A stretch of 64,000 nucleotides of DNA. Source: Paraburkholderia guartelaensis (GTDB taxonomy: Bacteria; Pseudomonadota; Gammaproteobacteria; Burkholderiales; Burkholderiaceae). Location: contig NZ_SMOD01000018.1 in NCBI RefSeq assembly GCF_004353905.1, positions 451 through 64,450 of the forward strand, read 5' to 3'. The first letter of the stretch is position 1. Every line of letters begins with the position of its first letter. Shown here piece by piece: positions 8,422 through 17,360 of the stretch. The position numbers and the translations under genes were made by a program. Below the pieces are notes generated by a model. The model was not told the origin of the DNA, searched no databases, and saw nothing but the letters and a program-made list of their open reading frames with translations.

Positions 8422-8658
8422 ATGAAGCATCACGAGACGCCGGACGACGACGGCACGAACGTCAAGCGTCCGCAGCACGAAAGCAGCGAGCCGCTCGCGC
8501 GGCGGCACCCGCACGAGCCGCGCTCGGTGGGCCGCCAGGGGCATAGCGACATCGAAAGCGGGCAGGAGGACACGGACCGCTGGGGCGGCGATGCGTATCA
8601 GGAGCGCACGAAGAACGACGCCCACGTGAATCGCAATTCGCGACAGGGGCGGCGCTGA
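8422..8658 (+). CDS. Small hydrophilic protein of unknown function
   Basis: A 78-residue, highly charged and probably disordered protein rich in His, Arg, Glu and Asp, with no hydrophobic segment. AAGGAGG lies at ideal distance before the ATG, and the gap to the preceding gene is only 33 bp, so co-expression is likely. No family recognised. Confidence 0.7.
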   Translation: MKHHETPDDDGTNVKRPQHESSEPLARRHPHEPRSVGRQGHSDIESGQEDTDRWGGDAYQERTKNDAHVNRNSRQGRR

Positions 8659-8697
8659 GTTCGCTCATGCGATGCGGCCGCCCCTGAGTGCGGCGTA

Positions 8698-9486
8698 TTA
8701 CTTGGGCGAAACGTCGATGTCGCCGAAGTATTTGTGCGCGAGCGACGTGACCGTGCCGTCGGACTCGATCTTCGCGATGGCCGCGTTCAGGCGCTCGCGC
8801 AAGGCCGTATCGCCCTTGCGGATGCCGAACGCCACGCCGCTGCCCAGAATCTTGTCGTCGCGCACGGCTTCGCCCACGAACGCGAAGCCCTTGCCATCAG
8901 GCTGCGAAAGAAAGCCTTTCTGGCCCGCGGGCGCGAGCACGAGCGTCGCATCAAGACGCCCCGCGCCGAGATCCGCGTAAATCTGGTTCTGGTCCTGATA
9001 GGGCACGACGCTCACGCCGGCCGGCTCCCAGTGCACCTTTGCATAAGTTTCCTGAATCGACGATTGCAGCACGCCGACACGTTTGCCCTTGAGCGATGCG
9101 GCGGTCGCGACGAGTCCGCTGTCACTGCGCGCGATCAGGCGGCTCGGCACACGATAGATCACCGTGGTGAAATCGATGGCCTCGCGGCGCTTTTCGGTGG
9201 CGTTCATCGCCGAGTTGATGGCGTCGAACTTGCGGCCCTGAAGCGCGGGAATCAGGCCGTCGAACGACGTTTCGACCCATTTGCAGGTCATGCCCGCCTT
9301 CGCGCACACGGCATTGCCGATGTCGATATCGAAGCCTTGCAGCGTGCCGTCCGCGGCTTTGGTTTCGAACGGCGGATACTGCGCCTCGACGCCGAAGCGC
9401 AACAGGTTCGTATCGGCGAATGCCGATGCCGGGCCGAGTACGCCGTACACGCATGCGAGCGCGAGGAGCGCATTGAGTCGCTTCAT
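8698..9486 (-). CDS. Periplasmic amino-acid-binding protein (SBP family 3)
   Basis: A 262-residue exported binding protein of the ArgT/HisJ type. Residues 1-24 are a signal peptide ending in ASAFA. The mature protein begins with the canonical LLRFGVEAQYPPFE and GFDIDIGNAVCAKAG elements, followed by FDGLIPALQGRKFDAI, and ends in the DGTVTSLAHKYFGD motif. No permease or ATPase gene is adjacent, so it must share a membrane complex encoded elsewhere. The aminotransferase gene lies 57 bp upstream on the same strand, suggesting uptake and transamination of the same amino acid. Confidence 0.9.
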   Translation of the reverse strand: MKRLNALLALACVYGVLGPASAFADTNLLRFGVEAQYPPFETKAADGTLQGFDIDIGNAVCAKAGMTCKWVETSFDGLIPALQGRKFDAINSAMNATEKRREAIDFTTVIYRVPSRLIARSDSGLVATAASLKGKRVGVLQSSIQETYAKVHWEPAGVSVVPYQDQNQIYADLGAGRLDATLVLAPAGQKGFLSQPDGKGFAFVGEAVRDDKILGSGVAFGIRKGDTALRERLNAAIAKIESDGTVTSLAHKYFGDIDVSPK

Positions 9487-9543
9487 GGTGATCTCCTTGC
9501 TTACCAGTTTCGAGCAGTTTCGTTGTGTTTCGAATGCGGTGCC

Positions 9544-10698
9544 TTAAATCGCGCAAAGGCGGCGTGCGCCTTCGAGCAATGTTTCGTCATCCTTGGCGAA
9601 GCTCAGGCGGATGATGCCTTCGTCGGTGCCGTCGGTGTAGAACGCCGAGAGCGGAATCGTCGCCACGCGGGCGTCGCGGATGAGGCGCAGCACGAAGTCG
9701 CTGTCACGCTCGTCGGAGAAAGACCGGAAACGCGCGAGCAGGAAAAAGCTGCCTTCGCTCGGCAGCAGTTCGAAGCGCGAGGTTTCCAGCGCGCGCGCGA
9801 GCAGGTCGCGCTTGTGCTGGTAGAAGGCCGCCAGGCCCAGATAGCTTTGCGGCTCGGCAAGCGCCTGGGCGAACGCATACTGCATGGGTGTGTCGGCGGA
9901 AAAGACCATGAACTGGTGGACCTTGCGGATCTCGTCCATCAGCGCGGCGGGGGCGACGCAATAGCCCACGCGCCAACCCGTGACGTGATACGACTTGCCG
10001 AACGACGAAACGATCACGCTGCGCTCGGCCAGTTCGCGATAGCGCGCCATGCTCCGGTGCGGCGCGCCGTCGAACACCACGTGCTCGTACACCTCGTCGG
10101 AGAGAATCACGATGTCGGTATTGCGCGTGAGCGCCGTGAGCCGCGCGATGTCGTCCTCGCCGAAGATCGTGGCCGTGGGATTGTGCGGCGTGTTCACGAT
10201 GATCATGCGCGTGCGCGGCGTGATGGCCGCGCGCACGGCGTCCCAGTCCACGCGGAAATGCGGCTGCGCGAGCTTGATCGCCACCGGCTTCGCGCCCTGC
10301 AGGCGCACGATGGGCGCATAGCTGTCGAATGCGGGCTCGAAGTAGATGACTTCGTCGCCGGGATGCACGAGCGCGCTGATCGTCGAGTACAGGCCTTCGC
10401 TCGCGCTCGCGAGCACGGTCACTTCGCTCGACGGGTCGTAGTGCGCGCCATGGAGCGTCTCGAACTTCGCGGCGAGCGCTTCGCGCAGCTCGGCCAGGCC
10501 CGCCATCGGCGCGTACTGGTTGTGGCCCGCGCGCATGGCGGTGGCCACGTCATCCACGAGTTTCGCGCTTGGGTCGAAATTCGGCGCGCCTTGCGAGAGG
10601 TTCAGCGCCTGATGCTCGGCGGCAAGCTGGCCGATTACCGTGAAAATCGTCGTGCCAACATCGGGCAGCTTCGAGCGGGCCTGCGCGGCGCTCTGCAT
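9544..10698 (-). CDS. PLP-dependent aminotransferase, class I (methionine aminotransferase YbdL-like)
   Basis: A 384-residue fold-type I aminotransferase. The PLP-binding Lys is in SSFGKSYHVTGWRVGY (about residue 230), PHNPTATIFGEDD carries the conserved Asn, and SDEVYEHVVFDG carries the Asp/Tyr that bind cofactor. The N-terminus NLSQGAPNFDP is characteristic of the YbdL/methionine-aromatic aminotransferase group. Downstream on the same strand is an amino-acid-binding protein; upstream is a LysR regulator in the same direction. Likely role: transamination of an imported amino acid. Confidence 0.87.
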   Translation of the reverse strand: MQSAAQARSKLPDVGTTIFTVIGQLAAEHQALNLSQGAPNFDPSAKLVDDVATAMRAGHNQYAPMAGLAELREALAAKFETLHGAHYDPSSEVTVLASASEGLYSTISALVHPGDEVIYFEPAFDSYAPIVRLQGAKPVAIKLAQPHFRVDWDAVRAAITPRTRMIIVNTPHNPTATIFGEDDIARLTALTRNTDIVILSDEVYEHVVFDGAPHRSMARYRELAERSVIVSSFGKSYHVTGWRVGYCVAPAALMDEIRKVHQFMVFSADTPMQYAFAQALAEPQSYLGLAAFYQHKRDLLARALETSRFELLPSEGSFFLLARFRSFSDERDSDFVLRLIRDARVATIPLSAFYTDGTDEGIIRLSFAKDDETLLEGARRLCAI

Positions 10699-10856
10699 GG
10701 TCGGTCTCCCTTCGGGCGGCGCGCGGCCGCATGGTGTGTCAATTGCGAGGTTGCCGGAAGATCGGGCCTTGCGCGGAGCGCCCCATTACGCCGAAAGAGC
10801 AGCCCGCATGCAATCGATTAATTCTCATGGCCGCCATGCGCTGCCGTCATGGCGCG

Positions 10857-11735
10857 CTACGGCGTCGAGCGGTCCTGGCCCATCCACTCGCTGAACAACT
10901 GCACCTTCTTCTGCTGGGCCACGCATTCGGGGTACACGAAATAGTAGCGCGAGCCCGTGGGCACGGCGAGATCGAAGGGCATGACGAGGCGTCGTGTCTC
11001 GACATCCTCGCGGACGAGCGTGCGGTCGGTGATGGCGACGCCGAACCCCTGCATGGCGGCAGTGGCCGCGAGATCGAGCGATTCGAATGTGGGGCCGAGA
11101 TCGGCATCGACCTTTTTCGCGCCCGCGCGCGCGAGCCACAGGCGCCAGTCGGCGTGGTCGCGCGTGGGGTGCAGGAGGGTCTGGTGCGCGAGATCGTCGG
11201 GCTTGACGAGCGGGCGGCGCGAGAGCACCTCGGGCGTGCAGACGGGTGTGAGGTATTCGTCGAAGAGCGGCACCGCATGCACGTCGGCGCCGGGCGACGA
11301 ACCGTAGATGATCGCCGCGTCGAAAGGCTCCGCCTGGAAGTCGACTTCGTGGCCCCACGTGGTCGTGATCTGGATCTGCAGGTCGGGGTGCTCGTTCTGG
11401 AAGCGCATGATGCGCGGCAGCATCCAGCGCATCACGCAGGTCGGGACCTTGAGGGCAAGCTCGGTGCGCTGGCGCGTGAGGCGCTGCGAGGCTTCCTCGA
11501 TGCGCCCGAAGCCGTCGCGCACGGCCGGCAGCAGTTGCTCGCCCTCGGCGGTGAGCGTGAGACCTTTGGACGAGCGGCGAAAGAGCGGCAGGCCGTAGTA
11601 CTGCTCGAGCGCGAGGATCTGCCGGCTGACTGCGCCTTGTGTGAGGCAAAGGTGCTCGGCCGCGCGCGTAAAGCTGCCATAGCGGGCGACCGTTTCGAAA
11701 ATCTGCAGGGCGTTGAGCGGGGGAAGGCGTCTCAT
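10857..11735 (-). CDS. LysR-family regulator, GcvA-like
   Basis: A 292-residue regulator. The N-terminal helix-turn-helix spans residues 6-65 (RRLPPLNALQIFETVARYGSF, ending LFRRSSKGLTLT), and the remainder is the periplasmic-binding-protein-like effector domain. The opening PPLNALQIFE is typical of the GcvA subgroup. The frame stays open for a further 160 codons upstream, but that stretch has no regulator homology and is the complement of the neighbouring hydrolase gene, so the start at MRRLPP is chosen. It precedes the aminotransferase gene in the same direction and probably controls it. Confidence 0.88.
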   Translation of the reverse strand: MRRLPPLNALQIFETVARYGSFTRAAEHLCLTQGAVSRQILALEQYYGLPLFRRSSKGLTLTAEGEQLLPAVRDGFGRIEEASQRLTRQRTELALKVPTCVMRWMLPRIMRFQNEHPDLQIQITTTWGHEVDFQAEPFDAAIIYGSSPGADVHAVPLFDEYLTPVCTPEVLSRRPLVKPDDLAHQTLLHPTRDHADWRLWLARAGAKKVDADLGPTFESLDLAATAAMQGFGVAITDRTLVREDVETRRLVMPFDLAVPTGSRYYFVYPECVAQQKKVQLFSEWMGQDRSTP

Positions 11736-11809
11736 GGCGGTCGTTGGGCGGCCGGGCGAGTGCGCGCATCCGGCGGGAATCGAGCCGCTATGATACGACG
11801 GCCGCCCGC

Positions 11810-12877
11810 TCAATCGTCCGCGCCGCCTGCGCTTTGTGCCTGGCTCGCCGCGCGTGCCGCGTCGATCGTGGCGTGCGCGCCGAACAGAGCGCGTATGCCG
11901 GGCCCGGAGAGGAACATGGCCTCGGCGTTGTGGCCCGCACCCGGCACCTCGAACCACGCATGGCGCAACTGCGGGTGCCGGGCGCCGAGGTAGGCGAAAT
12001 AGGCGCGGGCTCGCGCGAGGCGGTGAGGCCCCTGTGCGCTGGCCGCGCACGAGCGGTCGAGCGCCGCGTGCGCCGGATCGCAATCGCGCTCGCCTGCCAG
12101 ATACACCACTTCCCGCCCGATGTAGCGGCGCTCGAGCGTGACGGCATCGTGCATGGCCGTGGCATAGCGCGGGAGCTTGCGCATGCCGTACTTCCAGTCG
12201 TCGACGTCGGGGCATGCGACGTGATCCGCAGGGGCGAAACTGCCATCAAGTTGCGGGCGCAACGAATCGAAATACACCCAGGAAGAGGGATTCGCGATCA
12301 CGAAGCGCAGGGTCACGCCGCGCTGCGCGCATTGCTCGGGCGCAGGGCTCAGGATCGCATAGCGATGCGCGACCTGAGCCCCGCCCGAATGCCCCGCGAT
12401 GACGATCTCGCGCAGAGCCGGATAACGAGCGCGGTCGGCGAGTTGCGCGACGAGGGCGTCGAGCGCGTCGAAGGAACTCAAGGGCGCGGGACCGCGCGCA
12501 TCGGCTCCGCCCATCCAGGCGGTCCATTCCCAATGCAGCAGGTCCGCTGGCGCGCGGTGATGCTCGACATCGGCGCTGGCGAGGAACTGCGGCACCACGA
12601 CGAGCGTGTCGTCGTCATGCGCGGAGGAAGCGGCGCGGGCGCGCAGCGTCGAGCGCAAATAGGCGTCGGCGTCGCGCAGGCGGCCGTGCAGCATCACGAG
12701 AGCACGCGTGGCACGCTCGCTCTCAGTGCAGCCGCCCACGAACATCGGCACACTGCCGCTGCCTTGCGCCGTGACGACGCGCAGCATGACATCGCCGATC
12801 GCGCGCACCGGGTACTCGTTGCGCGGGCGTTGATCGCTCACGTGGCTCACGCCGCTCACGATGGACTGCTCGCTCAT
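11810..12877 (-). CDS. Alpha/beta-hydrolase fold protein
   Basis: A 355-residue probable serine hydrolase. The nucleophile elbow GHSGGAQVAHR sits near residue 170, after a strand IVIAGH. A Gly-Gly oxyanion-like region (MFVGGC) and VMLHGR occur early, and the final GAGHNAEAM provides the catalytic His. No signal peptide. Its start codon overlaps the transporter stop by four bases (ATGA, 12874-12877), so the two are translationally coupled. The substrate is probably whatever the MFS partner imports. The reading frame is open far upstream as the shadow of the transporter gene; that part is not coding. Confidence 0.82.
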   Translation of the reverse strand: MSEQSIVSGVSHVSDQRPRNEYPVRAIGDVMLRVVTAQGSGSVPMFVGGCTESERATRALVMLHGRLRDADAYLRSTLRARAASSAHDDDTLVVVPQFLASADVEHHRAPADLLHWEWTAWMGGADARGPAPLSSFDALDALVAQLADRARYPALREIVIAGHSGGAQVAHRYAILSPAPEQCAQRGVTLRFVIANPSSWVYFDSLRPQLDGSFAPADHVACPDVDDWKYGMRKLPRYATAMHDAVTLERRYIGREVVYLAGERDCDPAHAALDRSCAASAQGPHRLARARAYFAYLGARHPQLRHAWFEVPGAGHNAEAMFLSGPGIRALFGAHATIDAARAASQAQSAGGADD

Positions 12878-14229
12878 TCCGACTCCGACTCGGCCGGCCA
12901 CGCATTGGGCTCGCGCAACAGACGCCGGCCCGAAACACTCGCAAAAACCAGCACGAGCGACACGATGCCCGTGACGATGAGATACCACGCCGGCACGATG
13001 CGCGAACCGGTCACGCCGATCAGCGTCGAGACCGTGAGCGGCGCCATGCCGCCGAACAGCGTGACGGCGATGTTGTACGAGAGCGCGACGCCCGTGGAGC
13101 GCGTGGACGTGGGGAAAAGCTGCGTGAGCATGCCGGGGTGCGCGCCCGACATCAGGCTCAGCACGACGGTGGCGACCATTTGCGCGGCGAACACGCGCTC
13201 CGGCGTCGGCGCGGCAAGGACCCACGCGAAGAGCGGCCAGGCGGCGCAGATCCACACGAGCGTCACGGGCAGGAACAGCCGGTAAGCGCCGAAGCGGTCG
13301 GCGAGCTTGCCCGCGAGCGGATAGCCGACGATGCCGATGAGCCCCGACGCCGCCGTGCCGAGCAGCGCGCTCTTGAGCGGCAGATGGAGCTGGCGCTCGA
13401 CGTAGAGCGGCATATACGAATGCCAGAGATAGTTGGTCGCCGCGCCTACGGCGATCACGCCAACCGCGCACAGCGCCGCGTCGCCGCGTTCGCGCAGGAA
13501 AGTGCGCAGGGACTGGCGCGGCGCATGGCCGAGACGCTCGCGCAACTGCACGAACTCCGGCGATTCGGCGACCTTGTGGCGGATATAGAAGCCCACCGGG
13601 CCGACCAGCGCGCCGAGCAGGAAGGGCACGCGCCAGCCCCATTCTGTGAGCGCCGCGGGCGAGAGCCGCGTGGTGAGCAGGAAACTGCACGCCGAAGACA
13701 GTAGCAGCGCGACGGCCTGGGACGTCATCTGGAAGCTGCCATAGAACATCTTGCGGCCGGGCGGCGCGTACTCGGTGAGCATCGAGGCGGCGGTGGCGAA
13801 CTCGCCGCCCACCGAAAGCCCTTGCAGGATGCGCGCGAGCAGCACGATGAGCGGCGCGGCGATGCCGATCGACGCATAGCCGGGCGTGACGCCCATGAGC
13901 AAGGTGCTCGCCGCCATCAGCACGATCAGCGCCGACAAAGTCCTGCGCCGTCCGTAGCGGTCGGCGAATGCGCCGATCACCACGCCGCCGAGCGGCCGCA
14001 CGACGAAGCCGATCGCGAACGTGGCGAGTGTGAGCGTGATCGACAGAAAGCTGCTCTGCACGGGGAAGAACACGTGCGCGATGGTCTTCGCGAAGTAGCC
14101 GTAGATGAGGAAGTCGAACCACTCGAGCCCGTTGCCGATGACCGAGGCGAGCACGGCGCGGCGTACCTGCGAAGTGGTGAGGCGGGGCGCGTCGAGCGCC
14201 GCCGGGCCTGCTTCGAGAATGGATTGCAT
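12874..14229 (-). CDS. MFS transporter, metabolite:H+ symporter type
   Basis: A 451-residue inner-membrane carrier. IGNGLEWFDFLIYGYFA at residues 31-47 and the ADRYGRRR loop near residue 90 mark the dicarboxylate/aromatic-acid symporter group (KgtP, ShiA, ProP relatives). The start chosen (MQSILEAG) has GGAGA six bases upstream; an in-frame ATG at 14286 lacks a site. First gene of an operon with the alpha/beta hydrolase and divergent from the LysR gene at 14357. Confidence 0.9.
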   Translation of the reverse strand: MQSILEAGPAALDAPRLTTSQVRRAVLASVIGNGLEWFDFLIYGYFAKTIAHVFFPVQSSFLSITLTLATFAIGFVVRPLGGVVIGAFADRYGRRRTLSALIVLMAASTLLMGVTPGYASIGIAAPLIVLLARILQGLSVGGEFATAASMLTEYAPPGRKMFYGSFQMTSQAVALLLSSACSFLLTTRLSPAALTEWGWRVPFLLGALVGPVGFYIRHKVAESPEFVQLRERLGHAPRQSLRTFLRERGDAALCAVGVIAVGAATNYLWHSYMPLYVERQLHLPLKSALLGTAASGLIGIVGYPLAGKLADRFGAYRLFLPVTLVWICAAWPLFAWVLAAPTPERVFAAQMVATVVLSLMSGAHPGMLTQLFPTSTRSTGVALSYNIAVTLFGGMAPLTVSTLIGVTGSRIVPAWYLIVTGIVSLVLVFASVSGRRLLREPNAWPAESESE

Positions 14230-14302
14230 ATGTCTCCGGAAGTCGTCGTTGGCGTTTTCTTCACAGACTAGGGAGTTGCGCGGCAAATGTAAAATACATA
14301 TC

Positions 14303-14321
14303 GGATGGGGTTGCCATATCC
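14303..14321. promoter_or_regulatory. LysR-type operator (T-N11-A)
   Basis: GGAT and ATCC flank an 11-base spacer, giving the classical T-N11-A geometry, in the 127-bp gap between the divergent transporter and LysR genes. It probably serves both autoregulation and activation of the transporter-hydrolase operon. Confidence 0.5.
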
Positions 14322-14356
14322 AATGCCTATACCAATCCTTCTGCCGGAGCGTCCCG

Positions 14357-15265
14357 ATGGAGCTACGTCACCTGCGCTACTTCCTTGCTGTTTGCGAAGA
14401 GCGCCAGTTCACGCGCGCGGCCGCGCGGCTGCACATGCAGCAACCGCCGCTCTCGCAGCAGATCCAGGAACTCGAACAGGAACTGGGCTTTGCACTGTTC
14501 ACGCGGCAGCCGCGCGGCGTGGAGCTGACCGCGCCGGGCGAGGCCTTCGCAGCGTGCGCGCGCAACCTTCTGCGCACGCTCGAACAGGGCGTGACACACG
14601 CGCGGCGGGTGGCGCTCGGGCAGGTGGGCAAGCTGCATGTGGCGCTCACGAGTTCGGCCGCGTTTCATCCGCTCGCGCCGGCCGTGATACGCGCGTATCG
14701 CGACGCGCATCCCGACATCGCCATCGAACTCAGCGAGATCAACGCAGCCGAGATCATCGAGATGATGATGAACGGGCACGTCGATGTCGCGATCCTGCGC
14801 AAGCCGATCGAGACGCCCGCTGAGCTGCGCTTCGAGCGCATCGCCCAGGAGCACATGCTGCTCGTGCTGCCGGTGGGCCACAGGCTGGCGGGGACGCGGG
14901 CGGTGTCGCTCAAGCGCCTCGCGGGCGAGCCGTTCATCTTCGTGCGGCGGCCCGGCGCTCCCGGCATGTACGCCGATTTCGTGCGCGCCTGCGAAGCCCA
15001 GGGCGTGCACTTGCGCGTGGTCGACGAGGTGCCGCGCATGGTCACCGCGATCAACCTCGTGGCCGCGGGTGGCGGCGTGACACTCGTGCCGGCTTCCATG
15101 CGGCGCTATCAGCAGGAGAGCGTGCGCTACTGCCGCGTGGCCGGGGACGAGGCATTTCGTGCGCCGCTCCATCTTGTGACGAAGCCCGCCGTGCGCAATC
15201 CGGCGGTGGAGCGGTTCCGCGAGACCGTGTTCGCGTTTGCGGAGCGCTCGCGCGAGGGCCACTGA
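14357..15265 (+). CDS. LysR-family regulator (CatR/BenM-like)
   Basis: A 302-residue regulator. MELRHLRYFLAVCEERQFTRAAARLHMQQPPLSQQI is the start of the DNA-binding domain (written here in pieces: MELRHLRYFLAVCEE and LHMQQPPLSQQIQELE), a signature of the CatM/BenM/CbnR branch that often governs aromatic or organic-acid catabolism. The effector-binding domain covers residues 90-290. It is divergent from the transporter-hydrolase operon, with a T-N11-A site between them. Confidence 0.9.
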   Translation: MELRHLRYFLAVCEERQFTRAAARLHMQQPPLSQQIQELEQELGFALFTRQPRGVELTAPGEAFAACARNLLRTLEQGVTHARRVALGQVGKLHVALTSSAAFHPLAPAVIRAYRDAHPDIAIELSEINAAEIIEMMMNGHVDVAILRKPIETPAELRFERIAQEHMLLVLPVGHRLAGTRAVSLKRLAGEPFIFVRRPGAPGMYADFVRACEAQGVHLRVVDEVPRMVTAINLVAAGGGVTLVPASMRRYQQESVRYCRVAGDEAFRAPLHLVTKPAVRNPAVERFRETVFAFAERSREGH

Positions 15266-15319
15266 GGCTCTCAAATATTTTCGTCTGCCCCCTTTCGGAT
15301 TGCGCTGACCTGCCGTTAA

Positions 15320-15339
15320 CCCGTATGCCTCGATACGGG
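15320..15339. repeat. Short perfect inverted repeat before the gene at 15376
   Basis: CCCGTAT-GCCTCG-ATACGGG, 7-bp arms with a 6-base loop, 55 bp after the LysR stop. No T-run follows. It could be a weak terminator or an operator for the next small gene. Confidence 0.35.
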
Positions 15340-15375
15340 CGCGAGGCGCAATCACAAGAGCAAAACGAATAAACA

Positions 15376-15786
15376 GTGGCAACGAGAATCATCGAAGGAG
15401 CGGCGGTGCGGGCCGCCGCAGGGCGCGAGGCGCAGATCGCAGACCGGCCGGCGGCGGTGCGCCTGCTCATCAAGCTGCGCGAGCACAAGGCGCGGGTCAT
15501 GCTGCTCGCCGTCGCGGCAGGCTGTGTCGTCGCGTTCGCGTCGTGGCTGGACGACCAGCTGCGGCCCGCGCTCGAAGCGCGCGAGCGCAATGAACTGAGC
15601 GAGGAAGCGGCCGAGGAGATGCGCGCGGCCGTTGCGCCCTGCGTGCCCAGCGCGGTGCACAGCCATACCTCGTGGTGCGGTGCTGTGAGGATAGTGCCGC
15701 CACCGCCGCGGCCCGTCACGCCGCTGCCTTTGATCGCGGGCGCGCCCGCGGCGTTCTGCACGGCCAACGGCAGCCCGTCCTGCTGA
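15376..15786 (+). CDS. Small predicted membrane protein, unknown
   Basis: A 136-residue reading frame from GTG with strong GC third-position bias in its first two thirds. A basic N-terminal half leads to one hydrophobic segment at about residues 40-57 (VMLLAVAAGCVVAFASWL), then an acidic helix (ARERNELSEEAAEEM) and a Pro-rich, Cys-containing tail. No clear ribosome binding site and no recognised family. It is convergent with the LysR gene ending at 15816. It could be a real single-pass membrane protein or a decayed gene. Confidence 0.45.
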   Translation: MATRIIEGAAVRAAAGREAQIADRPAAVRLLIKLREHKARVMLLAVAAGCVVAFASWLDDQLRPALEARERNELSEEAAEEMRAAVAPCVPSAVHSHTSWCGAVRIVPPPPRPVTPLPLIAGAPAAFCTANGSPSC

Positions 15787-15815
15787 TTGCCTTTACGCGC
15801 GCCGACGTGACGACG

Positions 15816-16718
15816 TCACACCGGCGCCTCGACTGCCAACGCCTCACACGTCTCGAACAACAACGCGCGCGCCCACTGATGCCCTGGTGAGCGATGCGTG
15901 CGCTCGTGCCACGCGAGCGTCTTGGTGAATCCCGGTATCGCGAGCGGCGGCTCGACCACTGCGAGCCCCGGTGCGTTCTTCACGAGCCGTGACGGCACGA
16001 CCGCAATCAGATCGCTCGTCAGCAAGATATCGGGCAGCACGAGAAAGCTGTTCACCGACACCGTCACGCGCCGTGTGCGCCCCACGCGCGCCAGCGCCTC
16101 GTCCGTGACGCCGCTCAGGCTTCCACCCTCATACGACACCAACGCGTGATCGAGCGCGCAAAACCGCTCCAGCGTGAGCCGCCGCGCGGCGGCTGGGTGA
16201 TCCGCGCGCATCACGCACACGTAGCGCTCGTCGAAGAGTCGCCGCGCATGCAGGTCCGCAGGCGTGGTCTCCGGCGTGATCAGGGCCAGATCCACATCGC
16301 CGCTTTCCAGTTGCGCCTGCAGACGCTCGTGCTGCACCGGCACGATCACGGCGCGCACGCCGGGCGCCGTTTCCCGCAGCCGCGCGAGATATGGCACGAC
16401 GACTGCGCGCAGCGCGTAGTCGGTCGAGGCGAGGGTGAGCGTCATCTCGGCCTCGGCCGGCGCGAAGGCCTGCGGCTGCAGCATCTGCTCGATCTCGCTC
16501 AACACCTGCTTGAGCGGCGCGGCCAGTTGCAGCGCGCGTTCGGTCGGCACGATGCCACGTTGCGAGCGCACGAACAGCGGATCGCCGAAACTCTCACGCA
16601 GACGCGTCAACATCGCGCTCACGGCCGGCTGCGTGAGCGACAGACGCTGCGCGGCGCGCGTGACGTTGCGTTCGTCGAGCAGGGCGTCGAGCGCCCGCAA
16701 GAGGTTCAGATCGAGCAT
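15816..16718 (-). CDS. LysR-family regulator (NodD/NahR-like)
   Basis: A 300-residue regulator whose N-terminus MLDLNLLRALDALLDERNVT and LTQPAVSAMLTRLRE follow the NodD/NahR/LinR branch of LysR proteins. The C-terminal effector domain includes VDLALITPE and a typical ending. It is divergent from the SRPBCC-dehydrogenase pair across 120 bp, so that pair is the likely target; the effector is unknown. Confidence 0.88.
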   Translation of the reverse strand: MLDLNLLRALDALLDERNVTRAAQRLSLTQPAVSAMLTRLRESFGDPLFVRSQRGIVPTERALQLAAPLKQVLSEIEQMLQPQAFAPAEAEMTLTLASTDYALRAVVVPYLARLRETAPGVRAVIVPVQHERLQAQLESGDVDLALITPETTPADLHARRLFDERYVCVMRADHPAAARRLTLERFCALDHALVSYEGGSLSGVTDEALARVGRTRRVTVSVNSFLVLPDILLTSDLIAVVPSRLVKNAPGLAVVEPPLAIPGFTKTLAWHERTHRSPGHQWARALLFETCEALAVEAPV

Positions 16719-16743
16719 TCTGATATCAACACGGTTTATGACG

Positions 16744-16773
16744 GAAATAATGAGCCGCGATTGGATTTATTTC
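16744..16773. promoter_or_regulatory. Candidate LysR operator
   Basis: Inverted repeat GAAATAA and TTATTTC with a 16-base spacer, in the gap between the divergent NodD-like regulator gene and the SRPBCC gene. The assignment rests on position and symmetry only. Confidence 0.35.
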
Positions 16774-16838
16774 AGCATAGCCCGCATGATTTCTCGTGTC
16801 CACCGCACCTAAACCGACAGCATCGAAAGGTAACGAAC

Positions 16839-17360
16839 ATGAACGAGATTTTCTGGCCCGAAGACTATTTGCCCGGCACGACCGATAACTTCTGTTCCAA
16901 CGAAGTGATCGTTGCGGGCCTCTCCACCGCCGACGTCTGGCCGCTGCTGAACTACGCGACCGTGTGGCCGAGCTATTACAGCAATTCCGCGGATGTCGGC
17001 TTCCACGACGGCCTGGGCCCCGAACTGAGCGCGGGCGCGCGTTTTCAGTTCAAGACTTTCGGCTTTCCGGTGCAGGCCAAAGTGACCGAGCACGTGCCGC
17101 CGGCCGCGGGCCAGCCCGCACGCGTGGCGTGGCACGGCTGGGCCGAGGGTGACGCAGAAACGCGCCTCGATGTGATCCACGCGTGGCTCATCGAAGACCT
17201 TTCCGGCGGCCGCGTGCGTGTGCTCACGCAGGAATCGCAGAAGGGCAAACCGGCTGTGACGCTCGCGAAAACGCGCCCGAATCCGATGATCAACGGGCAC
17301 CAGGACTGGCTCGACGGCCTCGTCGACGCCGCGCGCAAGGCGAAGGGAGCACGGCAATGA
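16839..17360 (+). CDS. SRPBCC-superfamily (polyketide cyclase/START-like) protein
   Basis: A 173-residue cytoplasmic protein of the helix-grip fold, seen in the VIVAGLSTADVWPLLNYATVWPSYY opening (ligand-binding fold strand-helix; read as VIVAGLSTADVW and NYATVWPSYY) and the C-terminal long helix. Members bind hydrophobic ligands or catalyse cyclisations. The ATG follows GAAAGGTAACGAAC. Its stop overlaps the dehydrogenase start by four bases (ATGA), so the two are translationally coupled and probably act on related compounds. Confidence 0.78.
   Translation: MNEIFWPEDYLPGTTDNFCSNEVIVAGLSTADVWPLLNYATVWPSYYSNSADVGFHDGLGPELSAGARFQFKTFGFPVQAKVTEHVPPAAGQPARVAWHGWAEGDAETRLDVIHAWLIEDLSGGRVRVLTQESQKGKPAVTLAKTRPNPMINGHQDWLDGLVDAARKAKGARQ

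Noticed and set aside
12874..14122. Apparent 770-residue fusion of the hydrolase with an upstream extension
   Set aside because: The upstream part is an out-of-frame shadow of the MFS transporter gene; the hydrolase begins at its own ATG overlapping the transporter stop.
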